A stretch of DNA of 34,791 bases, taken from contig NZ_STGJ01000025.1 of NCBI RefSeq assembly GCF_004919095.1, forward strand, positions 1 through 34,791, given 5' to 3'. The translations under genes were made by a program, and so were the position numbers. A model generated the notes under the pieces. The model ran no database searches and was not told the origin of the DNA. It worked only from the letters and a program-made list of their open reading frames with translations. Every line of letters begins with the position of its first letter. The stretch's first letter is position 1. The DNA comes from Crenobacter intestini (GTDB taxonomy: Bacteria; Pseudomonadota; Gammaproteobacteria; Burkholderiales; Chromobacteriaceae). This document shows, in pieces, positions 9,212-15,829 of this stretch.

Positions 9212-10215
9212 GGTTGACCCTCATAAAAGCCGACGCCCACCTGGCTGTGCGTGTGCGAGGTGGGCGTCTTGCTGAAAATGATCCGGAATGAAAAAGGCCT
9301 CAGTCGTGTGACTGAGGCCTTTGGCTTGGTCCGCCGAGTTTGCGGCGGTCTTGGATCTCTATGTGGTGGTCTACCACCACTCGGATCATGCTTGGTTGGT
9401 GGGCAGTTCAGTTGACTGAACTGTCTGGCCAGAAGGGAGTGCTGCGGGGCAGGCGTTGTCGCCTGGTTCAGTCGACTGAACTTTGTTGCGTGCGGTGCTT
9501 CCATTGCGGAAGGCAGTGCACGGTTCAGTTGACTGAACTGACGATTGCGCACGCTTGCGTTGAACGGCCAAAGCGATAGGTTCAGTCGACTGAACCGCGT
9601 GTGAGTTTGGCATGCATATACATGCATGCAGTTCAGTTGACTGAACTTGGCTACTGCCAGTTGAACTGGTGCGTCCACGTTCACTCGGTTGAATTCGCTG
9701 ATCTGGTTTGCCGATCTCGGCAAACCGTTCAACAAATTCAGTCGGGTGGATGCGGTTGCTGCCGAGGCGTGTGCCGAAGGCAGGTTCAGTTGACTGAGCT
9801 GGTTGTTCTGCGACTCGGCATGCTGAGGGTAAGACTGTGAGTTCAGTCGACTGAACCGGGTGAGTGTCATCCGTGCGAGCGCATCAAACTGATCGCAGTT
9901 CAGTTGACTGAACTGGCGTGCGAGGTGACGGGGCAATGCTTCCACAGCCACTCGGTTGAACACGCTGTTCGTGCATGCACCTTGCGGGGCGCCGTTCAGT
10001 ATGTTCAGTCGGGTGGGGGCGGTTGTTGTCGAGGAGTGTGCTGATGCGAAGTTCAGTTGACTGAACCCGCTTGAGAGAAGGGTGAAAGCAAAGCGCAAAC
10101 CCACTGAGTTCAGTTGACTGAACTCAGTGGGGGAGGACGCGATGGCCAGTTCGGTAACTGGAAAGTTCAGTCGACTGAACTGACTGGATTTCGCCGTGCG
10201 TACGAGTGACCTCAA
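9199..10215 (-). CDS. possible 338-codon gene spanning the palindrome array
   Basis: One minus-strand frame is open across the array and beyond. Each palindrome is read in the same phase as F-S-(Q/R)-L-N, so the product would be a 19-residue-repeat protein. For coding: every site spacing is a multiple of three, 338 codons have no stop, and the start (TTG at 10215) overlaps the parB stop as TTGA. Against: the start is TTG with a weak ribosome site, the last ~70 codons run through a strong terminator, and the two 267-bp copies differ about equally at all three codon positions by my hand count (17, 16, 19). Conserved silent positions in the palindromes show DNA-level selection. Treat as unproven. 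Confidence 0.28.
   Translation of the reverse strand: MRSLVRTAKSSQFSRLNFPVTELAIASSPTEFSQLNSVGLRFAFTLLSSGFSQLNFASAHSSTTTAPTRLNILNGAPQGACTNSVFNRVAVEALPRHLARQFSQLNCDQFDALARMTLTRFSRLNSQSYPQHAESQNNQLSQLNLPSAHASAATASTRLNLLNGLPRSANQISEFNRVNVDAPVQLAVAKFSQLNCMHVYACQTHTRFSRLNLSLWPFNASVRNRQFSQLNRALPSAMEAPHATKFSRLNQATTPAPQHSLLARQFSQLNCPPTKHDPSGGRPPHRDPRPPQTRRTKPKASVTRLRPFSFRIIFSKTPTSHTHSQVGVGFYEGQPCLH
9232..9268 (-). terminator. hairpin just upstream of the backbone gene start
   Basis: Perfect 11-bp arms GACGCCCACCT (9232-9242) and AGGTGGGCGTC (9258-9268) flank a 15-nt loop. On the minus strand the stem is followed by GGCTTTTA. It lies 20 bp before the ATG at 9211 and could be an attenuator, a second terminator or a protein-binding site. 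Confidence 0.55.
9291..9322 (-). terminator. rho-independent terminator after parAB and the array
   Basis: A 13-bp perfect stem (AAAGGCCTCAGTC, loop GTGT, GACTGAGGCCTTT) is followed on the minus strand by a run of five T. This is a strong intrinsic terminator for transcripts coming from parA-parB. The stem top CAGTC...GACTG echoes the half-sites of the palindrome array. Confidence 0.8.
9406..10180. repeat. parS: array of 16-bp palindromes, probable parS centromere
   Basis: Eleven strong sites of consensus GTTCAGT(C/T)GACTGAAC begin at 9406, 9466, 9523, 9580, 9631, 9784 (one mismatch), 9841, 9898, 10051, 10108 and 10165. Four decayed sites begin at 9679, 9736, 9946 and 10003. Start-to-start distances are 60, 57, 57, 51, 48, 57, 48, 57, 57, 48, 57, 48, 57 and 57. 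Blocks 9631-9897 and 9898-10164 form a 267-bp tandem duplication with identical site layout. The form (16 bp, GTT...AAC) resembles, from memory, parS sites of Burkholderia secondary replicons. The place beside parB supports binding by this ParB. An iteron or operator role is the alternative. Confidence 0.85.
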
Positions 10216-11210
10216 TCCGTGTCTCTCATCTGGCTGAGGTGGTTGAGTAGCACGCGCTCGACTTCTTCTGCCATGCGCGCAATGCCGTCTGCCGGGAGGT
10301 TGGTCAGATCCAGTGCGACGCTGAAAGCCTTGTCGTTGAACTTGATCTTGCCAACGCCGGCGATCGGGCGGGAGTTGGACGATGCCCGCTTACGCCCCTT
10401 GCCGCTGGAGTGTTCAAGTTGCTTGGTGGCGTATTCGCGCAATTTCTGTTGCGACCAGCCTTCCGCGATTTTGGTGGCGGCAAATTTGGCCTTGTCGAGA
10501 CCTGCTCGTTCCTGTAGGGCATGAATGCGGTCGACAGCAGTGCTGCCAAACAACGTCTTGTTCGACTCGATGATTTCAAGCAGGCTGACGTCAAGCTTGG
10601 AAAATTTCAAAACCATCGAAATGAGGGATTTGTTGACACCAAGCGACTGAGCGATTTCATCCTGGCTTGCGAACACGCCTTGTTCGAGTGCCGCGTGGAA
10701 GCTCATGCCCCGGTCGTAGTCAGACATCGAGGTGCGAGCTTCGTTGGCGTCGAAGCCCATCCGGTAGGCGTCCGCAGCGCTCATCGCAGGCTTGATGACG
10801 GCCTTGATGGTGTCCGTGACCTGGATCGAGCGCATGGCTTTCAGCCGGGTCAATCCATCAATCACTTCGTAGCGGCCATCCTGTTTGGCGAACACTGTGA
10901 TCGGGGTGATCTGCCCGTTGAGCGGATTGCCGTCTCCGACACGCAGGAAGTCCAGCGCCATCCGTTCGACGTCTGTCGTGCTGTAATGCCAGCGCGGCCT
11001 GACTTTCGGTTCGTCGATCAGCGCCATCGACAGGATATCGAACGACTCTCCCTGAGTTGGCAGCTTGGCAGGCGACTCAGGGACAGGGGAGGGCGCTTGC
11101 TCGTCGAAGTTTCGCACCAGATCTTCCAGCGAGACGGACCCGCTGGGTTTGGGCAGGCGGGAAGGTCCGCGCTGGAACTGGTCGACGCCTAGAGGACGGC
11201 CGCGGGTCAT
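10212..11210 (-). CDS. parB: ParB-family partition protein
   Basis: This 332-residue centromere-binding protein begins at the ATG at 11210, overlapping the parA stop by ATGA. Residues ~68-160 form the ParB/Srx domain: ITPITVFAKQDGRYEVIDGLTR with DGLTR in place of the usual GERR, then NEARTSMSDYDRG as the second box. The helix-turn-helix is near residues 180-203 (SQDEIAQSLGVNKSLISMV). The basic stretch GKGRKRASS and a C-terminal helical dimerisation region follow. It should bind the palindromes downstream, spread, and stimulate ParA. The atypical first box means nucleotide-dependent clamping cannot be assumed. The N-terminal ~65 residues are low-complexity and probably hold the ParA-contact segment. 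Confidence 0.92.
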   Translation of the reverse strand: MTRGRPLGVDQFQRGPSRLPKPSGSVSLEDLVRNFDEQAPSPVPESPAKLPTQGESFDILSMALIDEPKVRPRWHYSTTDVERMALDFLRVGDGNPLNGQITPITVFAKQDGRYEVIDGLTRLKAMRSIQVTDTIKAVIKPAMSAADAYRMGFDANEARTSMSDYDRGMSFHAALEQGVFASQDEIAQSLGVNKSLISMVLKFSKLDVSLLEIIESNKTLFGSTAVDRIHALQERAGLDKAKFAATKIAEGWSQQKLREYATKQLEHSSGKGRKRASSNSRPIAGVGKIKFNDKAFSVALDLTNLPADGIARMAEEVERVLLNHLSQMRDTD

Positions 11211-12307
11211 TTCTTGCCTCCATCGAGTACCTTCAGTCGACTGAGGATTTCCATGCTGACCGAGCGCATCGCCTCGATGCTCAGTGGCGTCGCCTGCTTG
11301 AAGAAAGCAATCGGCACGTTTTCGTCCAGCGCCTTGTTGTAATCCTCGGTCTGGTGGAGCTGATGTTCGGTGATGTGGTTCGGGAAACGCTCAGCAAGCG
11401 TAGCCAGGTTGCGCTGCATGCGCGGACGGGTCCGGCTGAACATTGTCGGCACGGGCACGACATCAGGAGATCGGCCGGTTGCGTCCGAAAACTCGACCAG
11501 CATGTCTTCTAGTCGGCTCAGCGCGCGCAAAGAGAACTTATCGAAACGGATCGGGCAGACCAGCATGTCTGCTGCGACCATCGCGTTGCGGCTGAGTGCA
11601 GCGCTCGACGGCGAGTTGTCGAAAATGATCACATCGTAGACCGACAGGTCGACGCCCGGGATTTCGCCATTGCGTGCCTTGGCGATGAACAGGCTGTAGC
11701 GCAAGTCGCTATGCATCGAGGCATTGAGGCTGGTATTCATGTCCTCCAGTGCTTCGTAAGCCGGGATCAGATGAGGCCCGTACTGCCCAAAGGGATACTT
11801 GATCAGCTGGTCTAGCGTCATCGCTTCGTTGCGCGAATTTGGCAGCGGCAGCAGGTTGCCCCAGTGGCCCGTGATGCCAAGGTCAGCGGACAGTCCTTCC
11901 TCCTTGAGGTCCTCGGGGGAACGGTCCGGGTCGTAGCCCAGCATCGAGGTTGCATCGCCCTGAGGGTCGTTGTCGACCAGCAGGACACGCAAACCCTGCA
12001 ACTGAAGGTTGATGGCCAGGTTGACCGCCAAGGTGGTCTTCGCAACGCCACCCTTGCGGACAAAAACGGTGATGATCTTCTGGCTGGAGAGTCCCTTGAG
12101 GTCTCCCTTTGCCCGACGTCGCCACTGCAACTCGAAGACGTTGTCCGGCGAGTAGGAGCGCGCTTCGACCGAGCCGCGCATTACCCGGCCCACTTCGACA
12201 CCCAGATCTTCTTCCAGTTTACGGATGTAGCCAGGCGTCGTTCCAAGCAGGTCGGACACGAATTTCGGGCTGAAGCTCAGATTGTTGAGGGTGCCGTCAG
12301 AAGACAT
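11207..12307 (-). CDS. parA: ParA-family partition ATPase with N-terminal DNA-binding domain
   Basis: This 366-residue protein starts at the ATG at 12307. Residues ~10-45 look like a MerR/helix-turn-helix domain (SPKFVSDLLGTTPGYIRKLEEDLG), typical of large type Ia ParA proteins that also repress their own operon. The deviant Walker A is RKGGVAKTT at ~84-92, followed by VLLVDNDPQGDAT at ~107-119 and VIIFDNSPS as the Walker B region. It should form an ATP-dependent nucleoid-bound gradient that positions ParB-bound plasmid. It leads a parA-parB operon with a 4-bp overlap. A 13/16 match to the array palindrome lies within its last codons. Confidence 0.95.
   Translation of the reverse strand: MSSDGTLNNLSFSPKFVSDLLGTTPGYIRKLEEDLGVEVGRVMRGSVEARSYSPDNVFELQWRRRAKGDLKGLSSQKIITVFVRKGGVAKTTLAVNLAINLQLQGLRVLLVDNDPQGDATSMLGYDPDRSPEDLKEEGLSADLGITGHWGNLLPLPNSRNEAMTLDQLIKYPFGQYGPHLIPAYEALEDMNTSLNASMHSDLRYSLFIAKARNGEIPGVDLSVYDVIIFDNSPSSAALSRNAMVAADMLVCPIRFDKFSLRALSRLEDMLVEFSDATGRSPDVVPVPTMFSRTRPRMQRNLATLAERFPNHITEHQLHQTEDYNKALDENVPIAFFKQATPLSIEAMRSVSMEILSRLKVLDGGKK
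11231..11246. promoter_or_regulatory. partial match to the array palindrome inside parA
   Basis: CTTCAGTCGACTGAGG matches the array consensus at 13 of 16 positions and keeps the palindromic core TCAGTCGACTGA. It is read as LSRL in parA, in the same phase as FSRLN in the array. It may be an outlying ParB site or chance. Confidence 0.4.
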
Positions 12308-12318
12308 GTGAGTACACC

Positions 12319-12377
12319 ATAGGTTAGATACTGGTGACTTTATGTTGAGAACCTATCCCTAGTCAATTGGATTAGGG
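12319..12377 (-). promoter_or_regulatory. inverted repeats upstream of parA, candidate operator
   Basis: ATAGGTT (12319-12325) pairs with AACCTAT (12350-12356), and CCCTA (12357-12361) pairs with TAGGG (12373-12377). Both lie just before the parA start, where ParA autorepression would act. No clear -35/-10 pair could be fixed. Confidence 0.4.
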
Positions 12378-12495
12378 TGTGTTTTGGTATGTTTGATGCG
12401 GAATTTTGTTTGTTTTTGGTAAAAAACAGACAATCCTGCATCTTGATGGGCCGGATTTTGGATTTTTTTCCAGAAAAAACTCTGTCGAGCGCACG

Positions 12496-13794
12496 TTACG
12501 ACAGATGCTGGACGACCGATTCAGGTGGTTTCGTGCGTGGTAGTTCGGCGAAGCGGGAGGAGTAGCACGGACTGGTCTTGTCGCGGCGCATCTGCCATCC
12601 GCTAGCGATCGCCTCGGCGCCCAGCCTGAGCGTGCCGCGGCCGTAGCGGTGGTTGACGGTGTCGAGCGCGCCCAGTAGCGCCAGGCGTGCGGGCCCGGTC
12701 TTTGGCGCCAGCCAGTCAGCCTGCCGTGCGGCGCCCGTTTGCAGCTCGGCCAGCATCACGCCGACCTTCTTGTACGCGTAGCCCTTCTTGTAGAGCCGAT
12801 CGAGCAGCGCGAGCGCCGCGCGGGTGAGCGCGAGCGTGTCACAGCTTGCGACCGGCAACGGCCGCCAGTCGCACGCGTGGTGCTGCGCGTCCTGTTCGCG
12901 GAAGCGGTGGGTGTGCAGTTGCACGCCAATCAGGCCGGCGGCGCTGCCTTGCGCGCGCAGGTCGTGTGCCGCCTGCGCGGTGTGGTGGGCCAGCGCAGCG
13001 GCCAGCGCGTCGCGCTCGTAAAGCAGCGTGCCGAAGCTGCGGCTGCGCACCAGTTGCTGGCGCGGCGGCGCGACGTCCTCCAGCGCGAGGCAGGCGGCCC
13101 CGTTGAGTTCGCGGATCACCCGTTCCACCACCACGCCGAAGCGGCGGCGGATCAGCGCGGGGTCGGCGCGGGCGAGATCCAATGCGTTGTGGACGCCCAG
13201 GTCCGAGAGCTGGTCGGCAAGCCTGCGCCCGATCCCCCACACCTCGGCCGCCGGCTCGCTCTCCAGCGCCTTCGCCTGCCGTTCCGGGCTGAGGCTGCCC
13301 CAGTCGAGCACGCCGGCGAGCTTGCCGTGCCGCTTGGCCAGATGGTTGCAGAACTTGGCCAGCGTCTTGCTCGGGCCGACGCCGACGCAGGTGGGCAGAC
13401 CCACCCACTGTTCGACGCGCGCGCGCAGGCGCTGGCCAAGGTCGGTCGGGTCGTCCGGCAGGCCGGTGAGGTCGGCGAAGCATTCGTCGATCGAGTACAC
13501 CTCGAAGCGCGGCACCAGCGAGGCTATGATGTCCATCATGCGCCGGCTCATGTCGGCGTACAGCTCGTAGTTGCTGGAGAACACCGTCAGCAGCCCCTTG
13601 CGCTCCAGGTGCGCGACCTCGAAATACGGCGCGCCCATGCGGATGCCGAGCGCCTTCGCCTCGCGGGTGCGGGTCACCACGCAGCCGTCGTTGTTGGAGA
13701 GCACCACGATCGGCGTTTTGGCCAGGTCCGGGCGGAACACCCGCTCGCACGAGGCGTAGAACGAATTGCCGTCGATCAGCGCGAACGTGGGCAT
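12496..13794 (-). CDS. umuC: DNA polymerase V catalytic subunit UmuC
   Basis: This 432-residue Y-family polymerase starts at the ATG at 13794 ([20 protein letters not shown]), 19 bp inside umuD; the frame stays open to 13836 but that adds no conserved residues. Catalytic motifs are intact: [12 protein letters not shown] with the first metal-binding Asp, [12 protein letters not shown] for nucleotide contact, and [12 protein letters not shown] with the Asp-Glu pair. Helix-hairpin-helix and little-finger regions follow. With cleaved UmuD it performs error-prone translesion synthesis. A plasmid copy can raise mutation rates under stress. GC content is higher here than in the accessory right half. 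Confidence 0.95.
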   Translation of the reverse strand: MPTFALIDGNSFYASCERVFRPDLAKTPIVVLSNNDGCVVTRTREAKALGIRMGAPYFEVAHLERKGLLTVFSSNYELYADMSRRMMDIIASLVPRFEVYSIDECFADLTGLPDDPTDLGQRLRARVEQWVGLPTCVGVGPSKTLAKFCNHLAKRHGKLAGVLDWGSLSPERQAKALESEPAAEVWGIGRRLADQLSDLGVHNALDLARADPALIRRRFGVVVERVIRELNGAACLALEDVAPPRQQLVRSRSFGTLLYERDALAAALAHHTAQAAHDLRAQGSAAGLIGVQLHTHRFREQDAQHHACDWRPLPVASCDTLALTRAALALLDRLYKKGYAYKKVGVMLAELQTGAARQADWLAPKTGPARLALLGALDTVNHRYGRGTLRLGAEAIASGWQMRRDKTSPCYSSRFAELPRTKPPESVVQHLS

Positions 13795-14222
13795 GCGTGC
13801 TTGACGATGAAGGTGACCACGCCGATGAGCCGCCACTCCTCATCGCCGCCCGGGCGCAGCACCGGATAGGGCATCCACGCGTTTTCCGGATGCAGCTCGA
13901 GGCCGGCCGGCGTCTTGCGCAGGCGCTTGACGGTGAACTCGGTGGCAAGCTGCACGATCACGATGTTGCCGCTCACCGGCTCTCGCGCGCGGTCGACCAC
14001 CAAGAGGTCGCCGTCGTCGATGCCGGCGTCGCTCATCGAGTCGCCCGCCGCGTACAGCGCGAAGGTCGCCGGCGGGTGGGCGACCAGGTACTGGTTGAAG
14101 TCGAGCGCGCCGGCGGCGTAGCTCTCCGCCGGTGACGGGAAGCCCGCCTGCACGCGCGCGTGCATCAGCGCGGTGGTGGCGGCAGCCGGCGCGAGGGCGA
14201 CGGGGGTTAGGTGCGGTGTCAT
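13776..14222 (-). CDS. umuD: UmuD, self-cleaving polymerase V subunit
   Basis: This is a 148-residue S24 family protein. The ATG at 14222 ([13 protein letters not shown]) gives a normal UmuD length; the frame remains open to 14303 without a better start. The cleavage site is Ala-Gly in [12 protein letters not shown]. The nucleophile is Ser in AAGDSMSD and the general base is Lys in FTVKRLRK. RecA filaments should trigger self-cleavage to the active form that joins UmuC. It overlaps umuC by 19 bp, so the two are translationally linked. Confidence 0.93.
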   Translation of the reverse strand: MTPHLTPVALAPAAATTALMHARVQAGFPSPAESYAAGALDFNQYLVAHPPATFALYAAGDSMSDAGIDDGDLLVVDRAREPVSGNIVIVQLATEFTVKRLRKTPAGLELHPENAWMPYPVLRPGGDEEWRLIGVVTFIVKHACPRSR

Positions 14223-14231
14223 CGCGGTAAT

Positions 14232-14256
14232 CTTGAAATGCGAAACATTATTCAAG
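14232..14256. promoter_or_regulatory. inverted repeat before umuD, candidate SOS operator
   Basis: CTTGAA (14232-14237) and TTCAAG (14251-14256) are separated by 13 nt, immediately upstream of the umuD start. It does not match the CTGT-N8-ACAG form of LexA boxes, so assignment to LexA is uncertain, but no better SOS box is visible. Confidence 0.3.
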
Positions 14257-14649
14257 TTTGCCGCAGCCAACGCCGCCGTGCAACGGCGCGGCGGCCTTGG
14301 CATGCATGGCCGGTAGTTTGCCTAAAAAACAGGCAGTACGTGCAAGGCAGGCGGGGCGAGGGTTGCGGGGGTGGCAGGCGCCGTGGCGGCCGGGTTTTCA
14401 ACAGAAATTGTGAATATCAGGCTTTGGTAATGCCAGAGCGAGAGTTTGCAGGTTGGTCGTGTTGAGCAGGTCTGCCACACGTCCTACGCATGCATGTAGA
14501 TTGGACGATTGGCGCTTGCTTTAAGCGGCCTCGTTCACTCGGCAGTAGGAGGCCTTCGGCCCATGGGGAAGGCCTTCGGCCGTGGAGGACGCCTACAGCG
14601 TCCGCGCTCTTGGCCTCGGGTTGAACCGCTGGGCGTAAGGATCGACAAG
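14257..14649. other. intergenic region with clustered hairpins
   Basis: No gene is convincing. GGCCTTCGGCC occurs twice (14551-14561 and 14571-14581), each able to form a tight hairpin, followed by GGACGC-ctaca-GCGTCC (14587-14603). Together they look like a termination or processing region at the end of the minus-strand gene at 14650. Confidence 0.5.
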
Positions 14650-14808
14650 TCATGGCTGGCACACGCGCTTGATCTTGTCGAACATGGGGATTGGGTCGAC
14701 CAGCACTGCCTCGCGCAAAGCCGCCCAATCGTCCCAGCGCCCACGGGCGATCAAGTCATCAATCGCAGCCAGGGTGTAGCGCTGATGGTTAAGGTGTCGG
14801 TGACGCAT
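14650..14808 (-). CDS. small conserved-looking protein (TLAAIDDLIARG type)
   Basis: The predicted 52-residue protein starts at the ATG at 14808. Its sequence includes RYTLAAIDDLIARGRWDDW and ends in FDKIKRVCQP. From memory, this pattern resembles small proteins encoded beside toxin-antitoxin or nucleotidyltransferase genes, but I cannot name the family. It diverges from the HigA-like remnant at 14828, 19 bp away, so the two start regions share a short control segment. There is no clear ribosome site. Confidence 0.5.
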   Translation of the reverse strand: MRHRHLNHQRYTLAAIDDLIARGRWDDWAALREAVLVDPIPMFDKIKRVCQP

Positions 14809-14827
14809 ACATTCGGTGGAGAAAAAC

Positions 14828-15000
14828 ATGGACACGAAAACCGATTCCGAACACATCACACCCGCCGGCGGCAACGTTTTCGTCGATCTGAGCTGGGCTT
14901 CTAGTCCGAAGAAGCGGCAGCGCTCAAGGCGGAATCGGATCGCCGCATCGAGGCGCGACAAGCGGAACCGCCGGCTGGCGACAATCAGGAAGATTAGACG
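14828..15000 (+). pseudogene. HigA/Xre-type antitoxin N-terminus, frameshifted
   Basis: ATG at 14828 follows GGTGGAGA. The product begins MDTKTDSEHITPAGGNVFVDL, which resembles the start of Xre-type HigA antitoxins. After VDL the natural continuation (GF.SEEAAALKAESDRRIEARQ) is in another frame that also holds a TAG. The DNA-binding domain is absent, so the gene is both shifted and truncated. Its tail overlaps the end of the opposing nucleotidyltransferase gene. Confidence 0.55.
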
Positions 15001-15386
15001 GGCTTAGCCCCGGCCAGCACCTTGTCTTTGATTGCGTCAGGCAGGGCTCCCGCCGTCAGCAGATCGACCTTCACGCCAAGCAAGTCGGACAGTCTGAGAC
15101 GCAAACCCGCCAGATCGAACAGCGTCGCGTCGGGCAGCGCATCCACCAGAATGTCCAGATCACTGCCCTCGTCATCCGTGCCATGCAGCACCGAACCGAA
15201 CACTTGCTGATTGGCGAAGTGGTATTGGCCGACAAGCTCGCGGATCGCCTCGCGGTAAAGCTCCAGCGCGACGGACGGCAGGCCGCTCGCGCCGAACAGC
15301 CGCTCGATTTCAGGTGCCGGTGCATCGAAATCGTCGGGCACGTCGAGCCGCCCCTTGAGCGCCCCAATGCGCTTTTTGCTCACCAT
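14994..15386 (-). CDS. MNT-type nucleotidyltransferase
   Basis: This 130-residue protein starts at the ATG at 15386, with GGAGGG upstream, and overlaps the previous gene by 7 bp. The minimal nucleotidyltransferase motif is plain near residues 63-82: FGSVLHG, then EGSDLDILVD with the paired Asp residues that bind metal. MNT proteins transfer nucleotides (often AMP) to proteins or RNA, commonly as the antitoxin of HEPN toxins. No HEPN partner is next to it. The first ~35 residues (KKRIGALKGRLDVPDDFD) look like the short N-terminal segment of antitoxins that follow ParS-like genes. It is the last gene of a six-gene overlapping operon. Confidence 0.8.
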   Translation of the reverse strand: MVSKKRIGALKGRLDVPDDFDAPAPEIERLFGASGLPSVALELYREAIRELVGQYHFANQQVFGSVLHGTDDEGSDLDILVDALPDATLFDLAGLRLRLSDLLGVKVDLLTAGALPDAIKDKVLAGAKPV

Positions 15387-15829
15387 TCCCCATCCCTCCG
15401 CGACTCGACAAACCGCACCACCTCGGCCAGCCCTTCGGGCGTGCGGATCACCTCTATCGGCTGCCCGCCCAACTCGGAATTCACGCAGCGCATCCACGCT
15501 GGCGCGGTGCCGCCGGCAATACCATCGAGCGCAACGAACAGCCGCACAAACAGCACGCCCCGCCCGCGCAGATCGTCACCCGCTGCGTCGGCCTGCACTT
15601 CGTCTGGCACACCCAACAGCCCCGCCGCCCGCGTCACGGCTTTGTCGAGCACTCGTTCTGCCACCGGCGAGCGAACTGCCGAGGAATTCTCGGTAGTTCG
15701 ACCGGCGTCATCCAGCACCTCGGCGCCCACCTCGCCCATTTCGTCCCAGCCTTCCACTCGCGGCAGACGCTCCGGCATTTCGGCCAGCAGGCCGTCCAGT
15801 CGATAGCGTTTTCGCTTACTCTGCATCAT
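15380..15829 (-). CDS. antitoxin-like protein with MazE-like start and ParS/MbcA-like C-terminus
   Basis: This is a 149-residue protein. The first ATG (15829) overlaps the previous stop as TGATG; a second ATG follows directly. Residues 3-20 (QSKRKRYRLDGLLAEMPE) resemble the linker of MazE/ChpB-type antitoxins. Residues ~55-145 (ERVLDKAVTRAAGLLGV, then SELGGQPIEVIRTPEGLAEV) resemble the toxin-binding domain of Xre/MbcA/ParS antitoxins, which normally pair with RES toxins. No RES gene is beside it; the neighbours are a metallophosphoesterase and an MNT nucleotidyltransferase. Both similarities are from memory and weak. The operon position suggests it regulates or restrains one of these enzymes. 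Confidence 0.6.
   Translation of the reverse strand: MMQSKRKRYRLDGLLAEMPERLPRVEGWDEMGEVGAEVLDDAGRTTENSSAVRSPVAERVLDKAVTRAAGLLGVPDEVQADAAGDDLRGRGVLFVRLFVALDGIAGGTAPAWMRCVNSELGGQPIEVIRTPEGLAEVVRFVESRRDGEW

Noticed and set aside
10219-11192. Forward-strand frames opposite parB
   Set aside because: Antisense shadows of a well-supported ParB gene.
13800-13836. Longer umuC start at 13836
   Set aside because: The extra 14 residues are not part of the conserved polymerase start [12 protein letters not shown] and only extend the overlap with umuD.
12739-13869. Forward-strand open frame of 376 codons
   Set aside because: Antisense shadow of umuC, whose catalytic motifs are unambiguous.
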